Shown here: piece by piece, positions 25,489 through 33,415 of the stretch
How the letters are laid out: each line of letters starts with the position of its first letter
Numbering within the stretch: position 1 is the first letter of the stretch
Origin: Arthrobacter globiformis
GTDB taxonomy: Bacteria; Actinomycetota; Actinomycetes; Actinomycetales; Micrococcaceae
Assembly (NCBI RefSeq): GCF_030815865.1
Contig: NZ_JAUSXI010000001.1
Location: 620,001 to 684,000, forward strand
DNA length: 64,000 nucleotides
Reading direction: 5' to 3'
Translations under genes and position numbers: made by a program
Notes under the pieces: generated by a model
Database searches by the model: none
What the model was told of the DNA's origin: nothing
The model's input: only the letters and a program-made list of their open reading frames with translations

Positions 25489-27093
25489 ATGACCGTGTCC
25501 AGACGAAATGTTTTGCTGCTGGGTGGCCTCGGCGCCGTCGGAGCGGGTGTGCTTTCACTCCCGCGGGGCGAGGTGGAGGCCAAGTCTGTTAGCCGGCTGA
25601 GCAGCGCAGAGATGCCCAAGCCGTTTCAGTCCGCTTTCGTGAAGCCCCCGGAACTCGCGCCGGACAGGACGGGGGTGGACCCTGCTGATGGCAAACCTGT
25701 CAACTACTACACCGTGACCGAGATGGCCGGCATGGCGTCCATTCTGCCGCGGCTCAAGACCCCAATCCTGGGCTACAACGGGATTTTCCCCGGCCCCACG
25801 ATCAGCGTGGACCAGGGCACTAAGGCAGTGGTGCGGGTCCGGAACCAGCTCCCCGCAACTCACCCGAACGATGGCCACGTGCTCGCCACGTCCACGCATC
25901 TGCACGGTTCAGCCTCACTGCCACAGTTCGACGGGTACGCCAGTGACGTCACGCATCCAGGATTCTTCAAGGACTACCACTACCCGAACTTCCAGCCCGC
26001 CCGCACGCTTTGGTACCACGACCACGGGGTGCACTTCACGGCGCAGAACGCGTACTCCGGCCTGGTCGCCCAGTACCACATGCACGACCCGATGGAGCGG
26101 CAGTTGCTCCCGCAGGGCGACTTCGACGTGCCGCTCATCATTTCCGACGCGATGTTCGCGGCCAGCGGCGCCTTGGGATATGACGACAACACCCACTCAG
26201 GCCTGTGGGGGGACGTCATCCTGGTTAACGGCAAGCCGTGGCCGGTCATGAAGGTCCAGAAGCGCATTTACCGCTTCCGGGTGTTGAACTGCAGCATTTC
26301 CCGCTCAGTACGACTGACGCTGAGCACCGGCGATCCGCTGATAATCGTGGGCACCGACGGCGGCCTGGTCCCCACACCGCAGAAGGTGGCCAACTACCGC
26401 CATGCCGGGGCAGAGCGTTACGAGGTGCTCATCGATTTCCGCAAGTACAAGACCGGCCAGCGGATCGAGCTGCGCAACCTGTCCAACCCGAACAACGTTG
26501 ACTACGACTTCACGAACAAGGTGATGGCCTTCGACGTCACTGAGGACGCGGTCAACACCAGCGACCCGACCTGGAACACGGTTCCAGCACTGCTGGCACC
26601 CGCGAACGAGGTCATGGCGATGACCGAGAAGCAGGCCACCAAGGTCCGGAAGTTCCGGGTCAAGCGGAACGACGTCACCAACATGTGGACCATCGACGAC
26701 GACAGCTGGCAGGACGTCATAGCCAGCGGCTACAAGAAGGTCGCTGCGGACGTTGACCTGGACGCCGTCGAGGTGTGGGAAATCGAGAACAGGTCCGGCG
26801 GCTGGTTCCACCCGGTGCACATCCACCTCGTGGACTTCAAGATCCTCAGCCGCAACGGCCGGGCGCCTCTTCCCCAGGAGCTCGGGCCCAAGGATGTCGT
26901 TTACGTGGGTGAGGGCGAGACGGTCCGCCTGCTCATGAAGTTCGGTCCGCACCTGGGACGCTACATGGTGCACTGCCATAACCTGCCGCATGAGGACCAC
27001 GACATGATGGTGCAGTTCCGGGTGGGGCTGAAGGAAGATGACAACGATCCCAACGACCCCATGACGGCGGCGCTGCCCCAATGGGACGGCTAG
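25489..27093 (+). CDS. Multicopper oxidase (CotA/bilirubin oxidase-like), exported
   Basis: This 534-residue oxidase couples one-electron oxidation of phenols, metals or pigments to reduction of oxygen. All four copper motifs are visible: THLHGS, WYHDHGVH, HPVHIHLVDF and HCHNLPHEDHDMM, the last with the type 1 copper cysteine and axial methionine. The N terminus SRRNVLLLGGLGAVGAGV has a twin arginine and a hydrophobic stretch, which suggests Tat export, although the downstream cleavage site is unclear. The GRMLY-type linker and domain order fit the three-domain spore-coat CotA group. GGAAGGAGG lies 6 bases before the ATG. The signal peptidase gene overlaps its 3' end. Substrate unknown. Confidence 0.93.
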   Translation: MTVSRRNVLLLGGLGAVGAGVLSLPRGEVEAKSVSRLSSAEMPKPFQSAFVKPPELAPDRTGVDPADGKPVNYYTVTEMAGMASILPRLKTPILGYNGIFPGPTISVDQGTKAVVRVRNQLPATHPNDGHVLATSTHLHGSASLPQFDGYASDVTHPGFFKDYHYPNFQPARTLWYHDHGVHFTAQNAYSGLVAQYHMHDPMERQLLPQGDFDVPLIISDAMFAASGALGYDDNTHSGLWGDVILVNGKPWPVMKVQKRIYRFRVLNCSISRSVRLTLSTGDPLIIVGTDGGLVPTPQKVANYRHAGAERYEVLIDFRKYKTGQRIELRNLSNPNNVDYDFTNKVMAFDVTEDAVNTSDPTWNTVPALLAPANEVMAMTEKQATKVRKFRVKRNDVTNMWTIDDDSWQDVIASGYKKVAADVDLDAVEVWEIENRSGGWFHPVHIHLVDFKILSRNGRAPLPQELGPKDVVYVGEGETVRLLMKFGPHLGRYMVHCHNLPHEDHDMMVQFRVGLKEDDNDPNDPMTAALPQWDG

Positions 27094-27656
27094 CGGCGCA
27101 CAGGGCCGACCCAAAGTCCCGGACGGTCCCCGAAAGCGTAGCCGTCGCCGAGAGTCCTGCCGGATCGCCCCGGCAGGGCTTTCGGGGGAGGACAATCACG
27201 ACGGCGGTGCTGCTCGGCGCTGTCCTGCTGGCCTCGCGCCTGTGGCTGGTGGAGCCCGTGACGGTCAGTTCGGAAAGCATGGAGCCGGCACTGCCCAAGG
27301 GCAGCACGGTGCTGATGTTCAAACCCGGGCCGGCGCTCGGTTCGCCCAAAGCCGGAGACTTGGTGGTGTTCACGAGTCCGGAGGACGGGAGCCCTGCTGT
27401 CAAACGGGCCATTGCCTTAGGGGGCCAGACCGTTGCCATCGAGGATTCGGTGCTGGTGGTGGACGGGGTTCCGCAGGCCGAGCCGGGCATCGACCACAGC
27501 CGCATCGACGGCACCTACTTTGGCCCGGTCACGGTGCCGGCCGGGCACGTCTTCGTCCTGGGTGACAACCGGGCGGGCTCCATCGATTCACGGGCCTACG
27601 GAAGCGTGCCGTTGGAAGCGCTGCAGGCAACGGTACTCTGGCCCTCCGGCCGCTAG
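27081..27656 (+). CDS. lepB: Signal peptidase I (S26 family)
   Basis: Type I signal peptidase removes leader peptides at the membrane. The 191-residue protein has one membrane anchor (about 38-56, TITTAVLLGAVLLASRLWLV). The nucleophile is Ser66 in SSESMEPAL, the general base Lys108 in AVKRAIALGG, and the C-terminal box is GDNRAGSIDSRAYGSVP, all expected for an active enzyme. It starts inside the last 13 bases of the oxidase gene, so the two are translationally linked. It may be a second, dedicated peptidase for the exported oxidase or for secreted proteins nearby; that is inference. No main housekeeping copy is in the window for comparison. Confidence 0.92.
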   Translation: MGRLAAHRADPKSRTVPESVAVAESPAGSPRQGFRGRTITTAVLLGAVLLASRLWLVEPVTVSSESMEPALPKGSTVLMFKPGPALGSPKAGDLVVFTSPEDGSPAVKRAIALGGQTVAIEDSVLVVDGVPQAEPGIDHSRIDGTYFGPVTVPAGHVFVLGDNRAGSIDSRAYGSVPLEALQATVLWPSGR

Positions 27657-27694
27657 GGCACATGCCCGTGCCACAAAGACCCCTGCCCGAAAGA

Positions 27695-27704
27695 TAAGTA
27701 TGCT
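27695..27704 (+). promoter_or_regulatory. TAAGTATGCT element before dps
   Basis: TAAGTATGCT lies 71 bases before the dps start and differs by one base from the element upstream of the DUF6458 gene. It may be an operator or part of a -10 region (TATGCT). Confidence 0.35.
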
Positions 27705-27775
27705 GGGAATCATCCTGGCCTGCTGCCCAGCCGGCCAGGACTGGACATGCATCGGTGACGGCAGCGGAGGAAGAC

Positions 27776-28255
27776 ATGAAAGCATCCGAGACTCTGGCCA
27801 GCAATCTTCAGAAGGTCCTCACTGACCTGATCGAGCTGCACGTTCAGGGCAAGCAGGCGCACTGGAACCTGGTGGGCACCAACTTCCGCGATCTGCATCT
27901 CCAGTTGGATGAAATCGTGGACATCGCCCGGCTGCTTGCCGACCAGACGGCCGAGCGCATGCGTTCGTTGCATGCACTTCCGGACGGCCGGAGCGCCACG
28001 GTCTCGTCGGGCACCAGGCTGGAGCAGTTCCCTGCCGGCCTGACCGTCACCAAAGACACCGCCAAGCTCATCACCGCGAGGCTGGAACAAACGGTCAAGA
28101 CCATCCGCGATGTCCACGATGACGTGGATGAAGAAGATCCCGCGAGCGCGGACCTCCTGCACGAGGCCATCACCCGTCTGGAGCAGCTGGCCTGGATGGT
28201 GAATGCGGAAGTGATGCCGGCCTCTGCGTCGGTGACCGCACCGGAACAGGATTAG
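27776..28255 (+). CDS. dps: Dps family DNA-binding ferritin-like protein
   Basis: Dps dodecamers oxidise and store iron and protect DNA in starvation and oxidative stress. The 159-residue sequence shows the ferroxidase centre: QAHWNLVG (H29), DLHLQLDE (H41, D45, E46) and ADQTAERM (D56, E60). The four-helix length is normal for Dps, with a short hydrophilic C terminus. GGAGG lies 5 bases before the ATG at 27776, so the longer upstream reading (MTAAEED) is rejected. It is monocistronic or precedes the acyl-CoA dehydrogenase-like gene by 42 bases. DNA binding through the tails cannot be judged. Confidence 0.9.
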   Translation: MKASETLASNLQKVLTDLIELHVQGKQAHWNLVGTNFRDLHLQLDEIVDIARLLADQTAERMRSLHALPDGRSATVSSGTRLEQFPAGLTVTKDTAKLITARLEQTVKTIRDVHDDVDEEDPASADLLHEAITRLEQLAWMVNAEVMPASASVTAPEQD

Positions 28256-28297
28256 CAGCGCCATGACCCGGTGCCCCCGACCGTCAGCGGACGCTGC

Positions 28298-29578
28298 ATG
28301 AACACTCCGCACCGCCAGTGGCAGCCAGTTCGCCTCAGCCCGACGCCGTCCCGGAAGGACGCCGTCGAACCTGCGCCGGAAGCGGAACACGTGCCGGAAT
28401 CCGAACCTGAGCTGGAAGCCGAATCTGTACTGGACGTTGAGCGACTGCTGGACAGGGTTGCTTCGGCTGTGGGGGACGTCCCTGCCCTGCTCGCAATCGC
28501 CCAGCAGGCCGGCCGTTCCGCGCCGAAGCCCGGTGACGGACGGACAGCCCGGCTCTGGGAACTGCTGGCTTCCGTGGCCGCGGTGGACGTGGCCGCCGCG
28601 CGGGTTCTGGAGCCGCACCTGGATGCCGGCGCCATCCTGGCCCAGGCGGGCACACCGGGATCCTTCACCGGATCGTGGGGTGTCTACGCAGCCGAGGCCC
28701 CGGGCACACGACTGACGGCCGCGCCGGCTTCGGCCAGGGCTGACGGGCGGTCCCCGGCCGAGACAGAACCCCGCGAGCCGGAACCCAGCGGGAAATCCGG
28801 CGGCGTGCAGCTGACCGGCTCCAAACCCTGGTGCTCACTGGCCCAGTTCGTGGACCACGCCGTGGTGACCGCGCACACCGTGACCGGCGGCCGGGCCGCC
28901 TTCGCCGTTGACCTCAGGGCCGCCGGCGTCACGTGCGATGTGCCGGAATGGACCAGCCGCGGACTGCGCGAAATCCCCAGCGGAACCGTCCACTTTGACC
29001 TGGTGCCGGCCGTGCCGCTCGGCGGTGACGGCTGGTACTTCCAGCGCCCCGGCTTTGCGTGGGGCGGCATGGGCGTTGCCGCGTGCTGGCTGGGCGGCGC
29101 CGTGGCGCTCGGCCGGCACTTCGAGGCCGCGCTTCAGCGGGGAGCCAGGTCCCAGCGCGAGCCCGACCAGGTGGCACTCGCCGCCCTGGGCGAAGTGGAC
29201 CGGATCCTGAGCTCCACCGTCCAGTACCTCGCCAAGGCAGCTGAGGCCGTGGACGCAGCCCCGGCCGGCCTTGCCCCGGCGGGCCCGGATTCCGGCGCGG
29301 AAGCGGCCGACGGCGGCACCGTTGCCGGCGGCGCCGAGGCCACAACCAGTGCCGTAGGCGGGTGGAGCGAGGCGCTCCGTGTCCGGGGAACTGTTGCCGC
29401 CGCCGTCGAACGCGTCCAGCTCCTGGTGAGCCAGAACCTGGGGCCCGGGCCCCTTGCCTTCGATGAACGGTACGGCAAATGCATGGCGGACCTGTCCCTC
29501 TACGTGCGGCAGCACCACGCAACGCGTGACGACGCCCAGTTGGGCGCACTCACCCTCCAGGGGGAGCACGCATGGTGA
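28298..29578 (+). CDS. Acyl-CoA dehydrogenase-like protein
   Basis: The 426-residue protein has the acyl-CoA dehydrogenase fold pattern. An N-terminal helical domain comes first (residues 40-130). The beta domain follows with FTGSWGVYAAEAPGTRL, GVQLTGSKPWCSLAQFVDHAVVTA and GRAAFAVDLRAAGV. The C-terminal helices include FAWGGMGVAACWLGGAVALGR and RYGKCMADLSLYVRQHH. Proline/glutamate- and glycine/alanine-rich inserts are lineage-specific. In related actinobacteria this gene heads a set with a PIG-L deacetylase, a methyltransferase and a glycosyltransferase; here the partners are deleted (see the scar directly downstream). Start ATG 28298; a GTG at 28271 is an alternative. FAD use is likely but the substrate is unknown. 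Confidence 0.72.
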   Translation: MNTPHRQWQPVRLSPTPSRKDAVEPAPEAEHVPESEPELEAESVLDVERLLDRVASAVGDVPALLAIAQQAGRSAPKPGDGRTARLWELLASVAAVDVAAARVLEPHLDAGAILAQAGTPGSFTGSWGVYAAEAPGTRLTAAPASARADGRSPAETEPREPEPSGKSGGVQLTGSKPWCSLAQFVDHAVVTAHTVTGGRAAFAVDLRAAGVTCDVPEWTSRGLREIPSGTVHFDLVPAVPLGGDGWYFQRPGFAWGGMGVAACWLGGAVALGRHFEAALQRGARSQREPDQVALAALGEVDRILSSTVQYLAKAAEAVDAAPAGLAPAGPDSGAEAADGGTVAGGAEATTSAVGGWSEALRVRGTVAAAVERVQLLVSQNLGPGPLAFDERYGKCMADLSLYVRQHHATRDDAQLGALTLQGEHAW

Positions 29579-29773
29579 CGTTTTCCGCCGCTGCGCTCCT
29601 GCGAGGACAGTGCCCTGGTTGAGCAGCTGCGGCGGAGGGGCTTAGCCGTCATGGCAAGGGACAGCACGCGTGTGCTGACTTCCGGACGGACCGTCGCCCG
29701 GGCGCCGCACGGTTTTGGTGCCCACCTCCGTGCCTCGGGCCTGGAGATGGCTGCCGCGCTCCGGAGCAGCTGA
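29572..29773 (+). pseudogene. Deletion scar: PIG-L start fused to glycosyltransferase C terminus
   Basis: ATG at 29572 overlaps the preceding stop (ATGGTGA) and begins MVTFS, the usual opening of PIG-L family deacetylases found after this dehydrogenase in relatives. Almost at once the sequence changes. The frame RFPPLRSCEDSALVEQLRRRG, which continues to AVMARDSTRVLTSGRTVARAPHGFG in residues after that, looks like the C-terminal end of a family 2 glycosyltransferase and stops at 29773. It has no start of its own. The simplest reading is an internal deletion that removed most of the deacetylase, a methyltransferase and most of the glycosyltransferase. The identity of the lost genes is inferred from known gene order in relatives. 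Confidence 0.6.
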
Positions 29774-29839
29774 AAGCTGCGCCGCACCTCCCGGGCAGTA
29801 GCCTGTGGCGGCAGCTGCCCGGGGTTCACCTCAAGTCGT

Positions 29840-31021
29840 TCAGTGGCTGCTGCCACTGCCCCGGCTGGCGGTGGCTCCGCCGTCGCCGTTCCGGCGGTCG
29901 TCCTGGCCGTTGCCGCGCCGGTCCGGGTCGTGCTGGTCGCTGCCGTCGTTGCCGTTGCCCTGCTCGCTGTACTTCTCCCGCAGTTCGCGCCCCAGGCGGA
30001 TGTCTTCCTCTTCCTTCTCCTGGAGCTTGTCGCTCTTCTTCGTATCGCGGGGCGGGAGCTGGAGCGTGTCCTCAGCCTCAATGCCGGCCTGCAGTTGCCG
30101 TCCACGCTCCATCTCGGCGTCGAACTCGGCGCCAAAAAGCAGGGACATGTTAAGGATCCAGAGCCACAGCAGCATGACGATCACGCCGCCGATCGCGCCG
30201 TACGTCTTGTTGTAGTTGCTGAAGTTACCCACGTAAAAGCCAAAACCCACCGAGGCCAGCACGAAAATAAAGAGGGCGATGAGGGAACCAAGGCTCATCC
30301 AGCGGAACTTTGGCTGGCGGACGTTCGGAGTGAAGTAATAGAGGATGGCGATGACCACGATCACCAGCGCCACAATGACCGGCCACTTCGCGATGTTCCA
30401 CACGGTCAGGAACACTCCGCCCAGCCCCATGGCATTGCCAACGGCCTCCGCCACCGGGCCGCTGATAACGAGCATTGCGGCGAGCAGCGCAACGATGATC
30501 AGAGAGACCACTGTGACGCCGAGCATGGTGCCGCGAAGCTTTACGAATCCCCGGCCCTCATCTATTTCATAAATCCGGTTCATCGCCCGGCCGAACGCGG
30601 TCACATACCCCGACGCGGACCAGATGGCTGTCGCGAGACCGATGACCAGAGTGAAGCCGGCTGCCGGTGAGGTGGTCAGCTCCTGGATAGGTCCGCGGAT
30701 CATCTCCACCGCCTGCCCGGGCGCGACGCCCTGGACGATTTCCAGGAGTGCCGCCGTCGTCTTTTCCGCCTGTCCAAAGATGCCGAGCAGCGAAACGAGG
30801 GCGAGCAGGGCGGGGAAGAGCGAGAAGATCGCGTAGTAGGTAAGTCCGGCCGAGAGGTCGGGGCATTGGTCAGCAGTAAATTCACGCAGGGTCTTGCGGG
30901 CAATGTACTTCCACGATGGCTTGTCCACATCGGTGGGACTGTCCGGCTTCCGCGTGTCATCCGGGGCAGGCGCGCTTCCCGCCTTTGCTGTGCTGGTTTC
31001 CGGGGCTTCTTTCGTAGCCAT
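29840..31021 (-). CDS. YihY/BrkB family inner-membrane protein
   Basis: The 393-residue protein has the YihY/BrkB (formerly ribonuclease BN-like) pattern: an N-terminal WKYIARKTLREFTADQCPDL, the signature SAGLTYYAIFSLFPALLALV, then GYVTAFGRAMNRIYEIDEGR and a core of about six membrane helices ending LLFGAEFDAEMERGRQLQAG. A long hydrophilic C terminus of about 90 residues rich in Asp, Gly, Arg and Asn follows and is disordered. Its role is unknown; the family has been linked to envelope functions, and RNase activity was disproved for the E. coli protein. It is leftward and convergent with the glycosyltransferase scar. Start at 31021 follows GAAAGGATGCCCA. Confidence 0.9.
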   Translation of the reverse strand: MATKEAPETSTAKAGSAPAPDDTRKPDSPTDVDKPSWKYIARKTLREFTADQCPDLSAGLTYYAIFSLFPALLALVSLLGIFGQAEKTTAALLEIVQGVAPGQAVEMIRGPIQELTTSPAAGFTLVIGLATAIWSASGYVTAFGRAMNRIYEIDEGRGFVKLRGTMLGVTVVSLIIVALLAAMLVISGPVAEAVGNAMGLGGVFLTVWNIAKWPVIVALVIVVIAILYYFTPNVRQPKFRWMSLGSLIALFIFVLASVGFGFYVGNFSNYNKTYGAIGGVIVMLLWLWILNMSLLFGAEFDAEMERGRQLQAGIEAEDTLQLPPRDTKKSDKLQEKEEEDIRLGRELREKYSEQGNGNDGSDQHDPDRRGNGQDDRRNGDGGATASRGSGSSH

Positions 31022-31138
31022 TGGGCATCCTTTCGTTCGCGGGCGGGGCCAAGTTCCGGAAGTCGCGGAACGTTCCCTGCCCGCTGTCAGGGGTTTGGGC
31101 TCGTGGGTCGTGCAACGGGTAGCATCAGAGGTCAGTCG

Positions 31139-31408
31139 CTACTGTCCGGGCGCTCTGGGTGGGTTGCGGCGGTCCAGGGTTAGGGGGTCGCTGCCCAGCG
31201 GATCGTCGGCCGGCTGCTTTCCGTCCAGCGGATCGTCCGCCATCCGGGTGTCCGACTGCGGCGTCTCGGCCAGCTGGCTGGAGGTCAGCGGATTGGGATC
31301 CTGGTCCGGACCGCCGCTGTCCGGACCGCCGCCGGCCTCTTCGGGACGTGCGCTTTCAGTGTCGTCGAGTGGGGCCCCTGCGCCCTGCGGACCTTGGTTC
31401 TCCGTCAT
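31139..31408 (-). CDS. Small disordered acidic protein
   Basis: The 89-residue product starts MTENQGPQGAGAPLDDTESA and is almost entirely Pro/Gly/Asp/Ser with no hydrophobic core. Three similar segments (PDQDPNPLTSSQLA, DTRMADDPLDGK, QPADDPLGSDPLTL) give it a loosely repeated DPL pattern, so it is predicted intrinsically disordered. GAGAGG lies 8 bases before the ATG at 31408. It lies upstream of yihY in the same direction and shares the palindrome-bearing spacer with the divergent coiled-coil gene, so it may be a stress-expressed protein. No family known to me. Confidence 0.55.
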   Translation of the reverse strand: MTENQGPQGAGAPLDDTESARPEEAGGGPDSGGPDQDPNPLTSSQLAETPQSDTRMADDPLDGKQPADDPLGSDPLTLDRRNPPRAPGQ

Positions 31409-31468
31409 GGTTGATACCTCTCCAGCATCTCGGGTTGCCGAGTACAACCGGCAATCACTCGCCATAAA

Positions 31469-31498
31469 ATAGTAAGCATGATTACTATTAGATAGTAA
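31469..31498. promoter_or_regulatory. Palindrome with three ATAGTAA/TTACTAT half-sites
   Basis: ATAGTAA (31469-31475), TTACTAT (31482-31488) and ATAGTAA (31492-31498) surround TAAGCATGATTA. The site lies between two divergent genes (starts 31408 and 31612). It is strikingly AT-rich for this genome and is the best candidate operator in the shared-motif group. Confidence 0.6.
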
Positions 31499-31611
31499 GT
31501 ACCCTGAGGGCCGCTAGTTCAACCGGCCGCCCGCTCCGGCAACGTTTGCCCGGCGCAGGTGACCAACCTGCCGGATAGTCACGTGCTGAAAAAGAGAGAG
31601 GTGGATCCACG

Positions 31612-32097
31612 GTGGACCCAAGTGCCTGGATTTGGATCGTCGTTGTAATCGTCGTCATTGCACTCGTTGTGGTGCTTCTGATGTCCAGCCGTAAGCGCAG
31701 GGAGGCGTTCCAGCAGAAGCGCGATGAGCAGAACCGCCAGCACGCATCCGAGATCCGCAGGAAAGCGGAGAATGCCGATCTTGAGGCGCGCGAAAACGAG
31801 GCGCGGGCCATGCACGCCAAGGCTGATGCCGAGAAAGCTCAGGTAGAGGCTGCCCGGCTTCGCCAGGAGGCTGAGCAAAAGCAGTCGGCTGCCCAGGACC
31901 TCCGGACGGATGCCGAGAAGCACCAGTACAAGGCGAACGCCCTTGACCCGGACGTGGACGAGGATGGCAACCGGCGCGACGATGCACGAGCGGATGCCGG
32001 AACTGATGATGATCGGGCCGCCGATGCGCGGAACGCTGGCGGCCGGGACGCCGACGGCAGCACTGACGCTACCCGGCGGAACACTCCGCGCGAGTAG
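31612..32097 (+). CDS. Membrane-anchored coiled-coil protein
   Basis: The 161-residue protein starts with a GTG and has one N-terminal membrane helix (WIWIVVVIVVIALVVVLLM, about 6-25). A long charged helix predicted to form a coiled coil follows (about 30-110; RREAFQQKRDEQNRQHASEI, then ARAMHAKADAEKAQVEAARL). The tail is acidic and Asp/Arg/Ala-rich and disordered. This arrangement suggests a cytoplasmic coil tethered to the membrane. I do not recognise a family. GAGAGAGG lies 10 bases upstream. It is divergent from the disordered-protein gene and shares its palindrome. Confidence 0.65.
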   Translation: MDPSAWIWIVVVIVVIALVVVLLMSSRKRREAFQQKRDEQNRQHASEIRRKAENADLEARENEARAMHAKADAEKAQVEAARLRQEAEQKQSAAQDLRTDAEKHQYKANALDPDVDEDGNRRDDARADAGTDDDRAADARNAGGRDADGSTDATRRNTPRE

Positions 32098-32165
32098 GTC
32101 GCCGTCGGTTGTTTGCACCACCGGAAGGCCCGCTGGTTGCAGCAGCGGATGTCAGTGCCAGGGTA

Positions 32166-33230
32166 TTAGCGGTGCCGGGCGAGGCCGAGGAGGCTGCGCC
32201 GCGGTTTGAGCGGTGGAGACGCCGGAACGCCGGCGCCTTTGCCCATGCCGTCTATCACGTCACGGATGGCTTCAAGTGAGGGCGTGTGCGGCTCCCAGCC
32301 GAGCTCGTTCCGGATCCGTCCGGTGTCCATGATCGGTGCGCCCGCAGCCATCTCCACCCACCCCGAGTCCGTCTGCTGAAGCCGCAGCCGCCAGGTGGCG
32401 CCGACGAAGGCGTGCAGCGCGCGGACCGGTATGGGGAGAACCCTCTTGGCCGAAAAAAGCCTGGCCAGGTTTTGCGGTGTGACCACCGGTTCCGCCGCCA
32501 CATTAAAGGCCCCGCTGGCCTTGCGCTCAAGCACGCGCCAGTACGCGTCCGCGACGTCGTCGGCATGCACCGCCTGGAAGACAAGTTCGTCGGGAACCGG
32601 CAATACCGGCAACGCCGGCCGGCGCGGGACGAGCCTCGGGTGCACCCATCCCAGGAAGTACCTGCCGATTTCGCTTCCGGCCTCCGCCTGGAAGATGAGT
32701 CCGGGGCGCAGCCTGGCCACGGCAACCGAGGGATTGTCCGCCGCGAACCCGTCCAGCAGCTTTTCCTGCTCCGCCTTGTGCCGGCTGTAATGTGAGCCCT
32801 CGATGCCGCCTGCCGGCCAGGATTCGTCCACGCGGGGGTCCTTCGGTGACTTGCTGTACGCGCCAACCGAGGAGGCGCAGACCACGTGATTCACGCCTGC
32901 GTCCCGGGCGGCCGCCAGTACGTTCGCCGTGCCGGTGACATTGGTGCGGTGCAGCAGTGGCAGATCCCGGTTCGGTTGGATCTGCCAGGCGAGATGCACC
33001 ACGGCGTCTGCTCCGGCAAAGGCCTTGGCCAGGTTCTGTGCCGCACTGTCACCGCCCACGTCCAGGGTGTGCCATTCGACGCCGGCGTACGGTGGCCGTG
33101 AAGTGTCTGGCGCGCGGCGGCTGATGCCCACCAGTTCCAGCCCGCCGGGGTGTTCCTGCCGGGCCTTCTGGAGCCTGCGCAGGAGTGCTGTTCCCGCATT
33201 GCCGCTGGCGCCCGTGATAGCGATGCGCAT
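32166..33230 (-). CDS. NAD-dependent epimerase/dehydratase (extended SDR)
   Basis: The 354-residue protein has a Rossmann dinucleotide-binding motif ITGASGNAGTALLRRL at the N terminus. DVGGDSAAQNLAKAF, DAVVHLAWQ and TANVLAAARDAGV follow, then the active-site region ASSVGAYSKSP and a YSRHKAEQE tyrosine/lysine pair, all typical of extended SDRs. The C-terminal half carries a substrate-binding region. Members act as nucleotide-sugar epimerases, reductases or sugar dehydratases; I cannot pick one. It is leftward and separate from the heptose cluster 1 kb away, so a role as an epimerase for heptose (HldD-like) is only a possibility. The GxxGxxG motif reads GASGNAG. Confidence 0.82.
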   Translation of the reverse strand: MRIAITGASGNAGTALLRRLQKARQEHPGGLELVGISRRAPDTSRPPYAGVEWHTLDVGGDSAAQNLAKAFAGADAVVHLAWQIQPNRDLPLLHRTNVTGTANVLAAARDAGVNHVVCASSVGAYSKSPKDPRVDESWPAGGIEGSHYSRHKAEQEKLLDGFAADNPSVAVARLRPGLIFQAEAGSEIGRYFLGWVHPRLVPRRPALPVLPVPDELVFQAVHADDVADAYWRVLERKASGAFNVAAEPVVTPQNLARLFSAKRVLPIPVRALHAFVGATWRLRLQQTDSGWVEMAAGAPIMDTGRIRNELGWEPHTPSLEAIRDVIDGMGKGAGVPASPPLKPRRSLLGLARHR

Positions 33231-33337
33231 GAAATGCCTTCCGTCCGTTGCCCTGGAAACGTGACTGCCGGGCCGCCTGGTAACGGTCCCGTGGCCCTGG
33301 TGCTTCTTTCGAGCCTAACGCCTGGGGCCATTGTGCA

Positions 33338-33351
33338 ATAAGCACGCTTAT
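33338..33351. promoter_or_regulatory. ATAAGCACGCTTAT palindrome upstream of the sigma factor gene
   Basis: The near-perfect inverted repeat ATAAGC-AC-GCTTAT lies 65 bases before the sigma factor start. It shares the TAAGC-AYG-NTTA core with the element at 31469-31498, and it is likely part of the promoter or an operator of the sigma gene. Confidence 0.5.
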
Positions 33352-33415
33352 GATTTCCTTCTTCTAAGTCTTGCCGCAGGCTTTCTCGAGCTACCGATCG
33401 AAGGAACCCACGACA

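Noticed and set aside
32166..33230. Extended SDR as the missing heptose epimerase HldD
   Set aside because: It is outside the heptose cluster, on the opposite strand, and shows no HldD-specific feature I could identify.
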